This document shows, piece after piece, positions 17,049-26,515 of a stretch of DNA of 64,000 bases. Source of the stretch: Pseudolabrys sp. Root1462 (GTDB lineage: Bacteria; Pseudomonadota; Alphaproteobacteria; Rhizobiales; Xanthobacteraceae); contig NZ_LMFS01000001.1 in NCBI RefSeq assembly GCF_001426945.1, forward strand, positions 2,536,609 through 2,600,608, in the 5' to 3' direction. The translations under genes and the position numbers were made by a program. A model generated the notes under the pieces. That model did no database searches. It was not told the origin of the DNA and saw nothing but the letters and a program-made list of their open reading frames with translations. Numbering within the stretch: position 1 is the first letter of the stretch; each line of letters starts with the position of its first letter.

Positions 17049-18654
17049 GGCGGAAAGTAGCGCGTCGACCCACGACGCGGTCGTCGTTGGGGCGGGCTTC
17101 GCGGGCCTATACGCGCTCCAGCGGCTGAGGAACCTCGGGCTTTCCACGGTCGTCCTCGAACGCGGCGACGACATCGGTGGCACCTGGTTCTGGAACCGCT
17201 ATCCCGGCGCGCGCTGCGACGTCGAGAGTCTGCAGTACTCGTACTCCTTCTCCGACGAGCTGCAGCAGGAATGGAGCTGGTCCGAGCGCTTCGCCAGCCA
17301 GGGCGAGATCCTCCGCTACATCAACTACGTTGCCGATCGCTTCGATCTGCGCCGCGACATCACGCTGAACACGTCCGTCGTCCGTGCGCACTACGACGAC
17401 GCATCGGCTATGTGGGATATCGCGAGCGCCGACGGCCGCGTCTATCGCGCGCGCTACGTGGTGTTCGCCACCGGCTGTCTGTCGGTGCCGGTCGAGCCTG
17501 AGATCAATGGTCTCGATGCCTTTCAGGGCCGCATCCTGCGCACCTCCACCTGGCCGAAAGAGGGTGTCGATTTCGCCGGCAAGCGCGTCGCCATCATCGG
17601 CACGGGGTCGTCGGGCATCCAGTGCACGCCGGTGATCGCCGAGCAGGCCGACCATCTGTTCGTCCTTCAGCGGACGCCGAACTATTCGGTGCCCGGCCGC
17701 AACCAGCCGATGGATCCGGACTTCGAGAGCGACTGGAAGAAGAATTACCGCGAGCATCGTCTGGCGGCACTCGCCACCCGCAGCAACAACCTGTTCAACG
17801 CCGGCACCGTGCCGGGACGGCAGGTCTCGTTCGAGGAGCGCGAACGCGAGTTCGAGCGCCGCTGGCAGGTTGGTGGACTGGGCTTCGTTTACGCCTATCC
17901 CGACATGACGTCCGATCCCGAGGTGAACAAGCACGCGACCGATTTCGTGCACCGCAAGATCGCCGAGAAGGTCAAGAAGCCGGAAGTCGCCGCTCGGCTT
18001 GTTCCCAGCGAGTATCCGATCGGCGGCCGGCGACTCTGCGTGGACAACGGCTACTACGAAACATTCAACCGCGACAATGTGACGTTGATCGACCTGCGCA
18101 CCGAGCCCCTGCTCGGCATGACGCGCGACGGGTTCCGCACCGCAGGTGGTGAACACGTAATCGACATGCTGGTGCTCGCCACCGGCTTCGACGCCTTCAC
18201 CGGCGCGCTGAGCCGCATCGACGTGCGCGGCCGCAACGGCCTGTCGCTGAACGACAAGTGGGCCGACGGTCCCGACACTTACCTGGGGATCTGCGTCAGC
18301 GGCTTCCCGAACTTGTTCATGATCACCGGGCCCGGCAGCCCATCGGTGCTGTCCAATGTGGTGCTCGCCATCGAGATGCACGTCAACTGGATCGCCGATT
18401 GCGTCGCACATGCGCGCGCCCGGCAGGCGCGCGTCATCGAGGCAAACACAGATGCCGAAGTCGAGTGGGTCGACAAGGTCGCGGCGCTCGCCCAAGGCAC
18501 GCTGATCAGCAAAACCAAGTCCTGGTACACCGGCGCCAATGTCGCCGGGAAGACCAGCAAGTACTTCTTATACATGGGCGGCACCCCGGCCTACATGCGC
18601 GAACTGCAGCAGGCCGGCCCCGACAACGATTGTCCGGGCCTCAGCATCGCCTGA
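17041..18654 (+). CDS. Flavin-containing monooxygenase of the Baeyer-Villiger type, with altered fingerprint
   Basis: 537-aa class B flavoprotein monooxygenase. FAD motif VVGAGFAGLYALQRL, the BVMO-type GGTWFWNRYPGARCDVES and the NADPH motif IIGTGSSGIQ are intact, as is the late ATGFDAFTG. The diagnostic fingerprint FxGxxxHxxxWP reads FQGRILRTSTWP (from F161), so the His is Arg167; a single base change (CAC to CGC) would account for it. BVMOs insert oxygen next to a ketone to give an ester or lactone. The ATG at 17041 overlaps livM. Known BVMO fold, but activity with Arg at that site is uncertain, so an N- or S-oxidising or inactive variant is possible. Confidence 0.87.
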   Translation: MLEAESSASTHDAVVVGAGFAGLYALQRLRNLGLSTVVLERGDDIGGTWFWNRYPGARCDVESLQYSYSFSDELQQEWSWSERFASQGEILRYINYVADRFDLRRDITLNTSVVRAHYDDASAMWDIASADGRVYRARYVVFATGCLSVPVEPEINGLDAFQGRILRTSTWPKEGVDFAGKRVAIIGTGSSGIQCTPVIAEQADHLFVLQRTPNYSVPGRNQPMDPDFESDWKKNYREHRLAALATRSNNLFNAGTVPGRQVSFEEREREFERRWQVGGLGFVYAYPDMTSDPEVNKHATDFVHRKIAEKVKKPEVAARLVPSEYPIGGRRLCVDNGYYETFNRDNVTLIDLRTEPLLGMTRDGFRTAGGEHVIDMLVLATGFDAFTGALSRIDVRGRNGLSLNDKWADGPDTYLGICVSGFPNLFMITGPGSPSVLSNVVLAIEMHVNWIADCVAHARARQARVIEANTDAEVEWVDKVAALAQGTLISKTKSWYTGANVAGKTSKYFLYMGGTPAYMRELQQAGPDNDCPGLSIA

Positions 18655-18695
18655 AGCCAAACGGAAGACGACGGCACGACACAGGGGATTGAATA

Positions 18696-19469
18696 GTGAG
18701 CACGGACGAGAAGGTAGCGGTTATCACGGGAGCAGCGAACGGCATCGGCTGGGCCCTCGCCCAGACGTTTGCGCGCGCCCGCTATGCCGTCTGCGTGCTC
18801 GATCTCGACGCCACTACGGCCAAACGGCGGGCGGATGAACTGGCGGGCAACCACGATGGCTTCGGATGCGACGTGTCGGACGAAGCCCAGGTCGATCGGG
18901 CCTTCGCCGCAGTCCACGAGCGTTACGGCCGGCTCGATGTGCTGGTCAACAATGCCGGCATCGTCGGTTCGCAGGAGGCATCGATTGCCCAGGACATGGT
19001 GTATTTCGATCGCATCACCAAGGTCATCATCAACGGCACTTTTCTCTGCTCGCGCGCCGCGTTCCATCCGATGGCGGCGCAGAAAAGCGGCGCCATTGTC
19101 AATGTCGGCTCGATCGCCGGTCTCACAGGACTGCCGCGCCGAAATGCGTACGGCGCCGCGAAGGCCGGCGTCCATTCGCTCACCCGCGCGCTCGCATCCG
19201 AATGGGCGCAATACGGCATCCGGGTCAACGCCGTCGCGCCGGGTTACATCGCCACCTCGATGGTGCAGGGCCTTGTCGATCAGGGAAAGGTCGACAGCGC
19301 ACGGTTGTGCCGCCGCATCCCGATGGGACGGCTGGGGACTCCAGAGGACGTTGCCGACCCGATCCTGTTTCTCGCCTCCGACGCAGCCCGCTACGTGACC
19401 GGGGTGACGCTGTCGGTCGATGGAGGATGGGCGGCGTTCGGCGACGCCGGTAACGCTTCGGAACAATAA
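18696..19469 (+). CDS. SDR-family NAD(P)-dependent oxidoreductase
   Basis: 257-aa classical short-chain dehydrogenase. Cofactor motif TGAANGIG, NNAG, the catalytic Ser in NVGSIAG, and YxxxK at Y152/K156 (YGAAK) are all present. An Asp after the second beta strand (CVLDLD) favours NAD over NADP. Start is a GTG at 18696 with an AGGGGA site upstream. Lies 41 nt after the monooxygenase in the operon; it may oxidise an alcohol before, or a hydroxy acid after, oxygen insertion (inference). Confidence 0.92.
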   Translation: MSTDEKVAVITGAANGIGWALAQTFARARYAVCVLDLDATTAKRRADELAGNHDGFGCDVSDEAQVDRAFAAVHERYGRLDVLVNNAGIVGSQEASIAQDMVYFDRITKVIINGTFLCSRAAFHPMAAQKSGAIVNVGSIAGLTGLPRRNAYGAAKAGVHSLTRALASEWAQYGIRVNAVAPGYIATSMVQGLVDQGKVDSARLCRRIPMGRLGTPEDVADPILFLASDAARYVTGVTLSVDGGWAAFGDAGNASEQ

Positions 19470-19545
19470 CAGCCAACAATCGGCTGAACGCTCGAGAAGG
19501 TTCGCCAGACCCGGCGCGCCATCGAAAAGGGAGGCAGGAGGGAAC

Positions 19546-20733
19546 ATGATCAGGAAAACAGCGGCGGCACTCGCGGTGCTGGCGGCGTTGACGGGTCCGC
19601 TGATGGCGGACGAGAACACGATCCGCATCGGCGTGCTCACCGATATGAGCGGACCGTTCGCGGATATCGTCGGCCAGGGCGCGGTCGAGTCCGTGCGCCT
19701 CGCGGTCAGCGACGCCGGCGGCAAGGTCAATAACAAGCCGATCGAAGTCATCTTCGCCGATCACCAGAACAAGCCGGACGTCGCTTTGAGCATCTTGCGG
19801 CAATGGTACGAAGAGCGCGGCGTCGATGTTGCGATGGAATTCACGACCTCGACGGTCGGCCTCGCCGCCCAGGCCCTGACGCGCAGCGCCAACAAGGTCG
19901 CCCTGCCCCTCGGCCCGGCGACGTCAGATCTCTACGGCGCCAAGTGCTCGCCGAACAGCGTCGTCTGGGGCATGGACAATTACGCCTTCGGCAACGCCGC
20001 TCCCAAGGTCGTCGTCAAGCGCGGTGGCGACAAGTGGTTCCTGCTGGTCACCGACTACACCTTCGGCCATCAGTTGCAGGAGCTGGTCACCAATCTGGTG
20101 ACCTCGGAAGGCGGCAAGGTGGTCGGCGCGGTCAGACACCCGCTCGGCACGCCCGACTTTTCGACTTACCTGCTGCAGGCGCAATCGCTGGGCGCCAATG
20201 TCATCGCCTTCATCAACTCGGGCAATGACATGTCGACGTCGATCAAACAGGCCCGCGAGTTCGGCCTGAATACGAAAATGCAGTTCGTCGCTCCCGCCTT
20301 CCAGATTCCGAATGCGCTGGCGCTCGGCCTGACAGTCGGCCAGGGCGTCATCGTCACCAACAGCGTCTATTGGGACCAGTCGGATGTCACGCGGGCATTC
20401 TCGAAGCGCTTCATGGAGAAGATGAAGAAAGTGCCGAGCGAAAACCAGTTCATGGCCTATGCCGCCGTCCAGCATTACCTGAAGGCCGTCGGCCAGATGA
20501 AGTCGCACACCGACGGCAAAGCGGTTGTCGAACAGATGAAGAAGATGCCGGTGTCCGAACTGGACTTCAAGGGTCGCATCCGCAAGGACGGTCGCGTGAT
20601 CTACGACCTCAACATCGCCTCGGTGAAGGCTCCCGCCGAATCCAGCGGCCCGTTCGACGTCTACAAGTTGACCGGAAAGGTACCGGGTGACGAAGGCTTC
20701 GTTCCCGAAGACAAGACCGGCTGTACTTTCTAG
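19546..20733 (+). CDS. ABC transporter substrate-binding protein, LivK/HAAT family
   Basis: 395-aa periplasmic binding protein of the type I fold (Peripla_BP_6). A signal peptide ends near PLMA, followed by NTIRIGVLTDMSGPFADI. The ATG at 19546 has a strong GGAGGCAGGAGGG site and directly precedes the signal peptide; longer readings from 19420 are not supported. It is the only binding protein in the operon with livGFHM and so is probably its receptor, but it is placed after the monooxygenase and first SDR rather than next to the permeases. The sequence family is shared with binding proteins for amides and aromatic acids. Confidence 0.92.
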   Translation: MIRKTAAALAVLAALTGPLMADENTIRIGVLTDMSGPFADIVGQGAVESVRLAVSDAGGKVNNKPIEVIFADHQNKPDVALSILRQWYEERGVDVAMEFTTSTVGLAAQALTRSANKVALPLGPATSDLYGAKCSPNSVVWGMDNYAFGNAAPKVVVKRGGDKWFLLVTDYTFGHQLQELVTNLVTSEGGKVVGAVRHPLGTPDFSTYLLQAQSLGANVIAFINSGNDMSTSIKQAREFGLNTKMQFVAPAFQIPNALALGLTVGQGVIVTNSVYWDQSDVTRAFSKRFMEKMKKVPSENQFMAYAAVQHYLKAVGQMKSHTDGKAVVEQMKKMPVSELDFKGRIRKDGRVIYDLNIASVKAPAESSGPFDVYKLTGKVPGDEGFVPEDKTGCTF

Positions 20734-20757
20734 TCACGTATCGAAGGGTAGGATCGC

Positions 20758-21513
20758 ATGGGGCGTCTCTCGGATAAAGTCGCGATCATCACGGGCGCGG
20801 CGGGCGGCATCGGCTCCGCCGCGGCGAGACGGTTCGTCGACGAAGGAGCCAAAGTGCTCCTCGTCGATCGCGACGAAGGCGCCCTGCAGCAGGCGACGAC
20901 GGCCCTCCCCTCGGACCGGGTGGGTTTCGTCGTCGCCGACGTCACCGACGAGGCGGCGATGCACAAGGTCGCGGCCGAGGCCAAGCGTCGTTTCGGCCGC
21001 GTCGATATCGCGCTCCTGAATGCCGGGATCGAGGGCGCCATCGGAAAGATCGATGCGCTTCCGGTCTCGGCCTTCGACCAGGTCATGGCGGTGAACGTTC
21101 GCAGCGTCTGGCTGGGCCTCGCCGCGCTGATGCCGGCGATGCGGACGACGGGTGGCGGCAGCATCGTCATCACCTCCTCCGTCGCCGGCCTGCGCGGCTC
21201 GTCGATGCTCGCTGCCTATAGTGCGAGCAAGCATGCCGTCGTCGGCCTCATGCGCTCGGCGGCACTTGAAGGCGCCGCCGATAATATCCGCGTCAACACG
21301 GTTAACCCGGCGCAGACGCGGACGCGAATGATGGCGGCCATCGACGAAGCGATGGTGGCGGCCGGCCGGCCCGGGAATTCGACCGCGCGCATACCGCTCG
21401 CCCGCTACGCCGAGCCTGCCGACGTCGTCGACATGATGCTGTTCCTCGCCAGCGACGACAGCCGCTTCTGTACCGGCGCGACCTATCTGGTCGACGGCGG
21501 GGCGATGGCCTGA
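20758..21513 (+). CDS. SDR-family NAD(P)-dependent oxidoreductase
   Basis: 251-aa classical short-chain dehydrogenase with TGAAGGIG, LNAG in place of NNAG, ITSSVAG and the catalytic YSASK (Y154, K158). The Asp in LLVDRD again favours NAD. It starts 24 nt after the binding protein with an AGGGTAGGAT site, and is the last gene of the operon that began at 13691. Different enough from the SDR at 18696 to suggest a different substrate or stereochemistry. Confidence 0.92.
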   Translation: MGRLSDKVAIITGAAGGIGSAAARRFVDEGAKVLLVDRDEGALQQATTALPSDRVGFVVADVTDEAAMHKVAAEAKRRFGRVDIALLNAGIEGAIGKIDALPVSAFDQVMAVNVRSVWLGLAALMPAMRTTGGGSIVITSSVAGLRGSSMLAAYSASKHAVVGLMRSAALEGAADNIRVNTVNPAQTRTRMMAAIDEAMVAAGRPGNSTARIPLARYAEPADVVDMMLFLASDDSRFCTGATYLVDGGAMA

Positions 21514-21562
21514 GCTGTAAGAAGTGGCGGCCCACTCGCCCGCCTACGGCGCGGCGTAACTT

Positions 21563-22855
21563 CTATCGCGTCGTCGCCTTGAGCGCGCCCTCGAGAATAT
21601 CCAGCGCCGCGGCCAGATCGGCATCCGATGTGACGAGCGGCGCCAGGAAACGCACGATGTTCCTGTGCACGCCGCACTTGATCACCAGCAGTCCATCCTC
21701 GCGCGCCTTGTCGAGCACCTTCTGCGCGGTGTCGGCATCGGACGTCTTGCTGGCCTTGTCAGTGACGAATTCGATGGCGCGCATGAAGCCCAGGCCGCGC
21801 ACCGTGCCAATCGCCGGATAGGCGGCAGCCAGCCGCTCCAGGCCGGCGCCGAGCTGCTCGCCGAGCGCCGCCGCTCGTTCGCACAGACCATCCAGTTCGA
21901 AGGCATCCAGCACACCGTGCGCGGCAGCGCAGGCGAGCGCGTTGCCGCCATAGGTGCCGCCGAGACCGCCGGGCAGCGGTGCATCCATGATCGCGGTGCG
22001 GCCAACGACGCCGGACAATGGCAAGCCACCGGCGAGGCTTTTCGCCACCGTCACGAGATCAGGCTGAATGCCGGAATGCTCGAAGCCGAACAGCTTGCCG
22101 GTGCGGCCGAAGCCGGTCTGGATTTCGTCGGCGATCAGCACGATGCCGTGACGCTCTGTCAGTTGGCGCAGGGCCTGCATGAAGGACGGCGGCGCCGGCA
22201 GAAAACCGCCGTCGCCCTGCACCGGCTCGATGATGATGGCAGCAACGCGGTCGGGTGCGATCTGGGTCGCGAACAGCTCATCGAGCGCGGCCAGCGCATC
22301 GTCCACTGACACGCCGCGATAATCGTCCGGAAACGGCGTGTGATGGATGTCGCCGGCGAAGGGACCGAAGTTCTGCTTGTATGGCTGGCTCATGCCGGTG
22401 AGCGAAACACCGAGCAAAGTGCGGCCATGGAAGCCGCCGCGGAAAGCGGCGATGCCGCTGCGGTTGGTATGGCCGCGCGCAATCTTGATCGCGTTCTCGA
22501 CCGCTTCGGCGCCGGACGTCAGAAAGATGCTCTTGTAGGATTCGCCTTTGCCGACGAGCAGGTTCAGCCGCTCGGCCAGCGCGATATAGGGCTCATAAGC
22601 CGCGACCTGAAATGCCGTGTGGCTGACCTTGGTGAGCTGATCGGTGACAGCAGCAACAACGCGAGGATGGTTATGCCCGACATTCAGGACGCCGATACCG
22701 CCGACGAAATCGAGGTACCGTCGCCCCTCGACATCCCAGATATGGGCGCCTTGCGCGCGCGCCACGACGATGGGATGAGCGGTGACGACACCGCGCGGCA
22801 CGTTGTGCTCGCGCCGCGTCAGAAATTCGCCATTGGTCTTTGCCGCATTCAGCAT
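21563..22855 (-). CDS. gabT: 4-aminobutyrate-type aminotransferase (class III, GabT-like)
   Basis: 430-aa pyridoxal-phosphate enzyme. The PLP lysine is about K272 in TVAKSLAGGLPLSGV, and LIADEIQTGFGRTGKLF is the class III hallmark; GabT-type sequence runs through the N-terminal RGVVTAHPIVVARAQGA and YLDFVGGIGVLNVGH. It would move the amino group from GABA, or a similar omega-amino acid, to 2-oxoglutarate. ATG at 22855 has GAGGACT upstream; the reading extends to 23098 but without family similarity. It lies downstream of proX on the same strand but behind a terminator, so probably has its own promoter. A GabD-like gene sits 10 kb away. Confidence 0.87.
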   Translation of the reverse strand: MLNAAKTNGEFLTRREHNVPRGVVTAHPIVVARAQGAHIWDVEGRRYLDFVGGIGVLNVGHNHPRVVAAVTDQLTKVSHTAFQVAAYEPYIALAERLNLLVGKGESYKSIFLTSGAEAVENAIKIARGHTNRSGIAAFRGGFHGRTLLGVSLTGMSQPYKQNFGPFAGDIHHTPFPDDYRGVSVDDALAALDELFATQIAPDRVAAIIIEPVQGDGGFLPAPPSFMQALRQLTERHGIVLIADEIQTGFGRTGKLFGFEHSGIQPDLVTVAKSLAGGLPLSGVVGRTAIMDAPLPGGLGGTYGGNALACAAAHGVLDAFELDGLCERAAALGEQLGAGLERLAAAYPAIGTVRGLGFMRAIEFVTDKASKTSDADTAQKVLDKAREDGLLVIKCGVHRNIVRFLAPLVTSDADLAAALDILEGALKATTR

Positions 22856-23010
22856 GGTGGCAGTCCTCACGTCGCCGATTGATGTCGGACACTGTATGAG
22901 GAAGCCTCGATCACGATTGCCGAGCCCACCAGCCGGACGGCATCTTTGCCCGTATGCGCCTCCCCTCGCCGCAGCGAATGCTGCAGATGGCGCGCGCCGG
23001 CTCGCCGCCA

Positions 23011-23044
23011 AAGAAAAAGGCGAGGCCGGAAACCGGCCTCGCCT
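23011..23044 (-). terminator. Rho-independent terminator after proX
   Basis: Perfect 12-bp inverted repeat, 23018-23029 with 23033-23044, and a 3-nt loop. Plus-strand A-run at 23013-23017 gives the U-tract on the minus strand. It begins 29 nt after the proX stop. Confidence 0.9.
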
Positions 23045-23072
23045 CGGACGTAAGGCTTGCTGAAACGCCGGC

Positions 23073-24101
23073 TTATTTCGCCGCGCCCCCCGCCGCAACC
23101 CAGCTGTCGAGCTGTGTCTTGTGACCGGCGATCCACTCGTCAGCCATCTGCTTGATCAGCGCGTTGTTACCGCGGTTCTTGTTGATGTTGAATTCCCACT
23201 CCGACCAGGTCTCGAGCGGAAACTTGATGTTCTCGACGAGCACCTTCACGGCCGGATTGGCAGCGACGAACTTCTTGTTGGCGACCGCGCCCCAATTCCA
23301 GGACGCCATGGCCATGCGGCAAGGATCGGCGCCGCCGGCGCAGCCCTTCACGCCTTTGACCAGAGCCGAGCCTTTGTTCGGCACGGATGGCGGCAGCGCG
23401 TCTTCCGGCGTCGGTAGCCAGACGACATCCTTGCCGGGAACGAGCGCGTTGTTCACCCAGGACGGGCTCCAGGCGTAGAAGAAGGCCGGCTCGCCGCGCT
23501 TGACCCGCGCGACCGTCTCGACCATCAGCGCTTCGTACTTGCCGCGGACGGACTTCACCGTGTCCTTGAGGCCGAACTTGTTGAGCTGGAAGTCGACCAC
23601 GTCGCCGCAGCTCCAGCCCGGATCGCAGTTGATGAGATCGGCCTTGCCGTCCTTGCCGAACAGCGCCGCGATCTTGGGATCCTTCATTTGAATCAGCGTG
23701 GTGATGTTGTGCGCGTCGGCGGTCTTCTTGTCGATCAGGTAACCGTTGATGCCGCCGCCGACGATCAATCCGGTGCCGATGATCTCGGCATCCTTCTCGA
23801 CCGCGCGGAAGCCCGGTTCACGTTGCGGGAAATTGACGTCGGTGGCGAGATCGAGATCGCCCTGAGCCGCCGCCTGGAAGAACAGCGTTGTATTCACCGT
23901 GCTGAGCTTGACGTCGTAGCCGAGCTCCTTCAGCGCCGCCATGACGATCTGCGCGGTGACGTAATTGGCGCCGAGACTGTCGCCTTGGGCGAAACGGACC
24001 GTTTTGCCCTTGCCTGGCAAATCCTGCGCCGTCGAGGGCAGCGCCGCGAAGGCTAGCACGCCGGCAGCGACAGCCGCTGTCAGCATCTTCAATTTCATCA
24101 T
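23073..24101 (-). CDS. proX: Glycine betaine/proline-type ABC transporter substrate-binding protein
   Basis: 342-aa periplasmic binding protein with signal peptide ending in STAQ. Closely follows ProX in GYLIDKKTADAHNITTL, KDPKIAALFG, NCDPGWSCGD and the aromatic AWSPSWVNN segment. Two cysteine pairs (CDPGWSC and CAGGADPC) suggest disulfides. Start ATG at 24101 is preceded by AAGGAG. Third gene of a proVWX operon and closed by a hairpin terminator. Ligand is likely a quaternary amine or betaine, though the nearby aminotransferase leaves room for an omega-amino acid. Confidence 0.9.
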   Translation of the reverse strand: MMKLKMLTAAVAAGVLAFAALPSTAQDLPGKGKTVRFAQGDSLGANYVTAQIVMAALKELGYDVKLSTVNTTLFFQAAAQGDLDLATDVNFPQREPGFRAVEKDAEIIGTGLIVGGGINGYLIDKKTADAHNITTLIQMKDPKIAALFGKDGKADLINCDPGWSCGDVVDFQLNKFGLKDTVKSVRGKYEALMVETVARVKRGEPAFFYAWSPSWVNNALVPGKDVVWLPTPEDALPPSVPNKGSALVKGVKGCAGGADPCRMAMASWNWGAVANKKFVAANPAVKVLVENIKFPLETWSEWEFNINKNRGNNALIKQMADEWIAGHKTQLDSWVAAGGAAK

Positions 24102-24233
24102 GGCCTTTTCTCCTTGTTGTCGACCCGTGCTGGTCAATTCGTTAATTCCCCTCCCGCCCTGCGACGGGTCTCAATCAACCGGAGCGCCGGCGCCATCCGG
24201 CATTGCCTTCGTGCGCCAGGCCAACCGGATTCC

Positions 24234-25187
24234 TCAGAGCGCCTCCTTGGCCTGCGGGCCTACCGCGACCGTCTCATCGGGACGTTCGCCGCGGAATACG
24301 CGTCCTACCGTGCGGAAAAGCGAGACCCGCTCCGTCGGGCGGCCGCTCTTTGTCGGCGTCGCGAGCTGCTGCGTGATCCGGTCCAGCATCATGGCGAGCA
24401 AGACGATAGCGATGCCGCCCACGGCAGCGCGGCCGACATCGAGCCGGCCGAGACCCTGCAGGACGACGAGGCCGAGGCCTTCCGCGCCGATCATCGCGAC
24501 GACCACCGACAACACCATCGCCGTCAGCACGGTCTGATTAAGCCCACCAAGAATGGTCGGGATGGCCAGCGGCAGTTGGATTTCGAACAGCAGTTGGCGA
24601 CGGTCCGCGCCGAACGCGAGGCCGGCCTCGACGATCTCGCGCTCGACCATCCGGATGCCGAGATTGGTGAAGCGGATCAACGGCGGCGCCGCCGCGGTCA
24701 CGACCGCGACCTCTCCCGGCACCGTGCCGACGCCGAACAGCATGACGACGGGCACGAGATAGACGAAGCTGGGCGTCGTCTGCATGATATCGAGAATGGG
24801 CCGCACGACGTTCCAGACCCGGTCGCTGCGCGCGCACCAGATGCCGATCGGGATGCCAACCACCGCGCAGAAGACGATCGCGGTCGAGATCAACGACAGC
24901 GTCGTCATCGCCTCATTCCAGACGCCCAACATGGCGATGACGATCAGCGATACGGCGCTGAACGCCGCGATTCCCAACGTTGATAGCCGCCACGCAAGCA
25001 GGAAGAAGCCGACCACGAAGATCGGGAAATGAACGGCATGGAATAGCCAATCGTTCAGTCCGAGCAGGCTCTCGACCGGCCATTTGATGGCGAGGAAGAT
25101 CGGGCGGAGATTGAGCGCCACCCAGCTAACGCCTTGCTGAATCCAGAGGTCGATCGGAAAGACGGCGAGATCGTCAGCTTTGAACAT
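24234..25187 (-). CDS. proW: Glycine betaine/proline-type ABC transporter permease
   Basis: 317-aa inner-membrane protein with about six membrane helices and the BPD-type EAA loop near EIQLPLAIPTILGGLNQT. The N-terminus (PIDLWIQQGVSWVALNLRP) matches ProW. Start ATG at 25187 has GGAGAG upstream and overlaps the end of proV by 14 nt. A 132-nt gap separates it from proX, which may carry extra signals raising binding-protein expression. Confidence 0.9.
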   Translation of the reverse strand: MFKADDLAVFPIDLWIQQGVSWVALNLRPIFLAIKWPVESLLGLNDWLFHAVHFPIFVVGFFLLAWRLSTLGIAAFSAVSLIVIAMLGVWNEAMTTLSLISTAIVFCAVVGIPIGIWCARSDRVWNVVRPILDIMQTTPSFVYLVPVVMLFGVGTVPGEVAVVTAAAPPLIRFTNLGIRMVEREIVEAGLAFGADRRQLLFEIQLPLAIPTILGGLNQTVLTAMVLSVVVAMIGAEGLGLVVLQGLGRLDVGRAAVGGIAIVLLAMMLDRITQQLATPTKSGRPTERVSLFRTVGRVFRGERPDETVAVGPQAKEAL

Positions 25188-26364
25188 GGCGCTCTCCGGT
25201 GACGGTCTGGGGGGCAGTGGAGGCGATGCGGGCCAGAATGTCGTCGGCACCGAGCGAGCCGATGAAACGCCCTTCGTCGTCAACGACCGCGATCGGCCGC
25301 CCGTCGCGGTAGCTGCGGGCCACCTCGATCAGTTTGGCACCCGGCGGCACACTGACGTAATCCGTGCTGAGCGTGCCGACTTCGCCGCTGGCCCGCGCAC
25401 GGCCGAGTTCGATCGCGTCCAGCACGCCGAGCACCTTGCCGTTGCCGTCCAGCATGAAGCCGAAGCCGCCGGCCTCGCTGACCAGAGTGCCCTGCTCCGA
25501 CTGCAGCACAGGTTCGGCGGGCCGCATCGCCAGACGCGCGTCAAAAAGACGAGAGCGGTCGATCTCCCGCGTGAACGCAGCGACATAGTCGCTGCCGGGT
25601 TCGAGCACGATCGATTGCGGCGTGCCGTCGCGAACCACTTCGCCTTCGGACATGATGGCGATGCGGGTACCGAGCTTCAGCGCCTCCTGGAAATCGTGAG
25701 TGATGAACAGGATCGTCTTGTTTAGTGTGCGCTGAAGGCGCAGCAACTCATCCTGCATCTCGGTACGGATCAGCGGATCGAGCGCGCTGAAGGCTTCGTC
25801 CATGATGAGGATATCGGCGTCGGTCGCAAGTGCGCGGGCCAGGCCGACGCGCTGGCGCATGCCGCCCGATAGTTCATGGGGGTAATGATAGCCCCAGCGC
25901 GCGAGGCCGACGACCGACAGCACCTCCTCGGCGCGGCGGCGGCGCTCCGCTGCAGCAACGCCGCGCAGCTTGAGGCCGAATTCGACATTCTCGATCACGC
26001 GCTTGTTGGGCAGAAGCGCGAAGTGCTGGAAGACCATCGAGATGCGGGTCCGGCGGACCTCACGCAACTCTGCCTCGCCAAGCGGAACGATATCGCGTCC
26101 ATCGAGCAGCACCTGACCCGCGCTCGGTTCGTTCAGACGATTGATGCAACGCGCGAAGGTCGACTTGCCCGAACCGGACAGGCCCATGATCATGTACACG
26201 GCGCCTTGAGGCACGCTCAGTGAAACATTATTGAGGCCGACGACAACGCCAAGCTTTTCAAAGATCTCGCTCTTGCCTCTGCCCTTGGCCAGCATCGCCA
26301 ACGCGGGTCCCGGCGTGCTGGAGAACACCTTGAACAGGTTCTTGATCTCCAGTCGTTCAGTCAT
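25174..26364 (-). CDS. proV: Glycine betaine/proline-type ABC transporter ATP-binding protein
   Basis: 396-aa ATPase. Walker A GLSGSGKST, signature ELSGGMRQRVGLARAL and Walker B ILIMDEAFSALDP are intact. The C-terminal third (about 280-390) looks like a CBS pair, as in ProV, where it senses ionic strength. First gene of proVWX. The 150 nt upstream separate it from the NIPSNAP gene on the same strand. Confidence 0.92.
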   Translation of the reverse strand: MTERLEIKNLFKVFSSTPGPALAMLAKGRGKSEIFEKLGVVVGLNNVSLSVPQGAVYMIMGLSGSGKSTFARCINRLNEPSAGQVLLDGRDIVPLGEAELREVRRTRISMVFQHFALLPNKRVIENVEFGLKLRGVAAAERRRRAEEVLSVVGLARWGYHYPHELSGGMRQRVGLARALATDADILIMDEAFSALDPLIRTEMQDELLRLQRTLNKTILFITHDFQEALKLGTRIAIMSEGEVVRDGTPQSIVLEPGSDYVAAFTREIDRSRLFDARLAMRPAEPVLQSEQGTLVSEAGGFGFMLDGNGKVLGVLDAIELGRARASGEVGTLSTDYVSVPPGAKLIEVARSYRDGRPIAVVDDEGRFIGSLGADDILARIASTAPQTVTGERHVQS

Positions 26365-26515
26365 GTCCAGACCCCAGTTCTCGGCGCCGATTCAACCGGG
26401 CATGATCGATCCGGCCCCCCGATGAGTTAAGAAGCGGCCGAAAGTATCGTCTTCCTCTGATCCAAAGCACCATCAAAACAATCCCTCGCCCATCCGGAGG
26501 AAACTCGCAGTCCCG

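Noticed and set aside
21514-21562. Terminator between the convergent SDR and gabT genes
   Set aside because: Only short imperfect arms (AGAAGT/ACTTCT) far apart, without a T-run.
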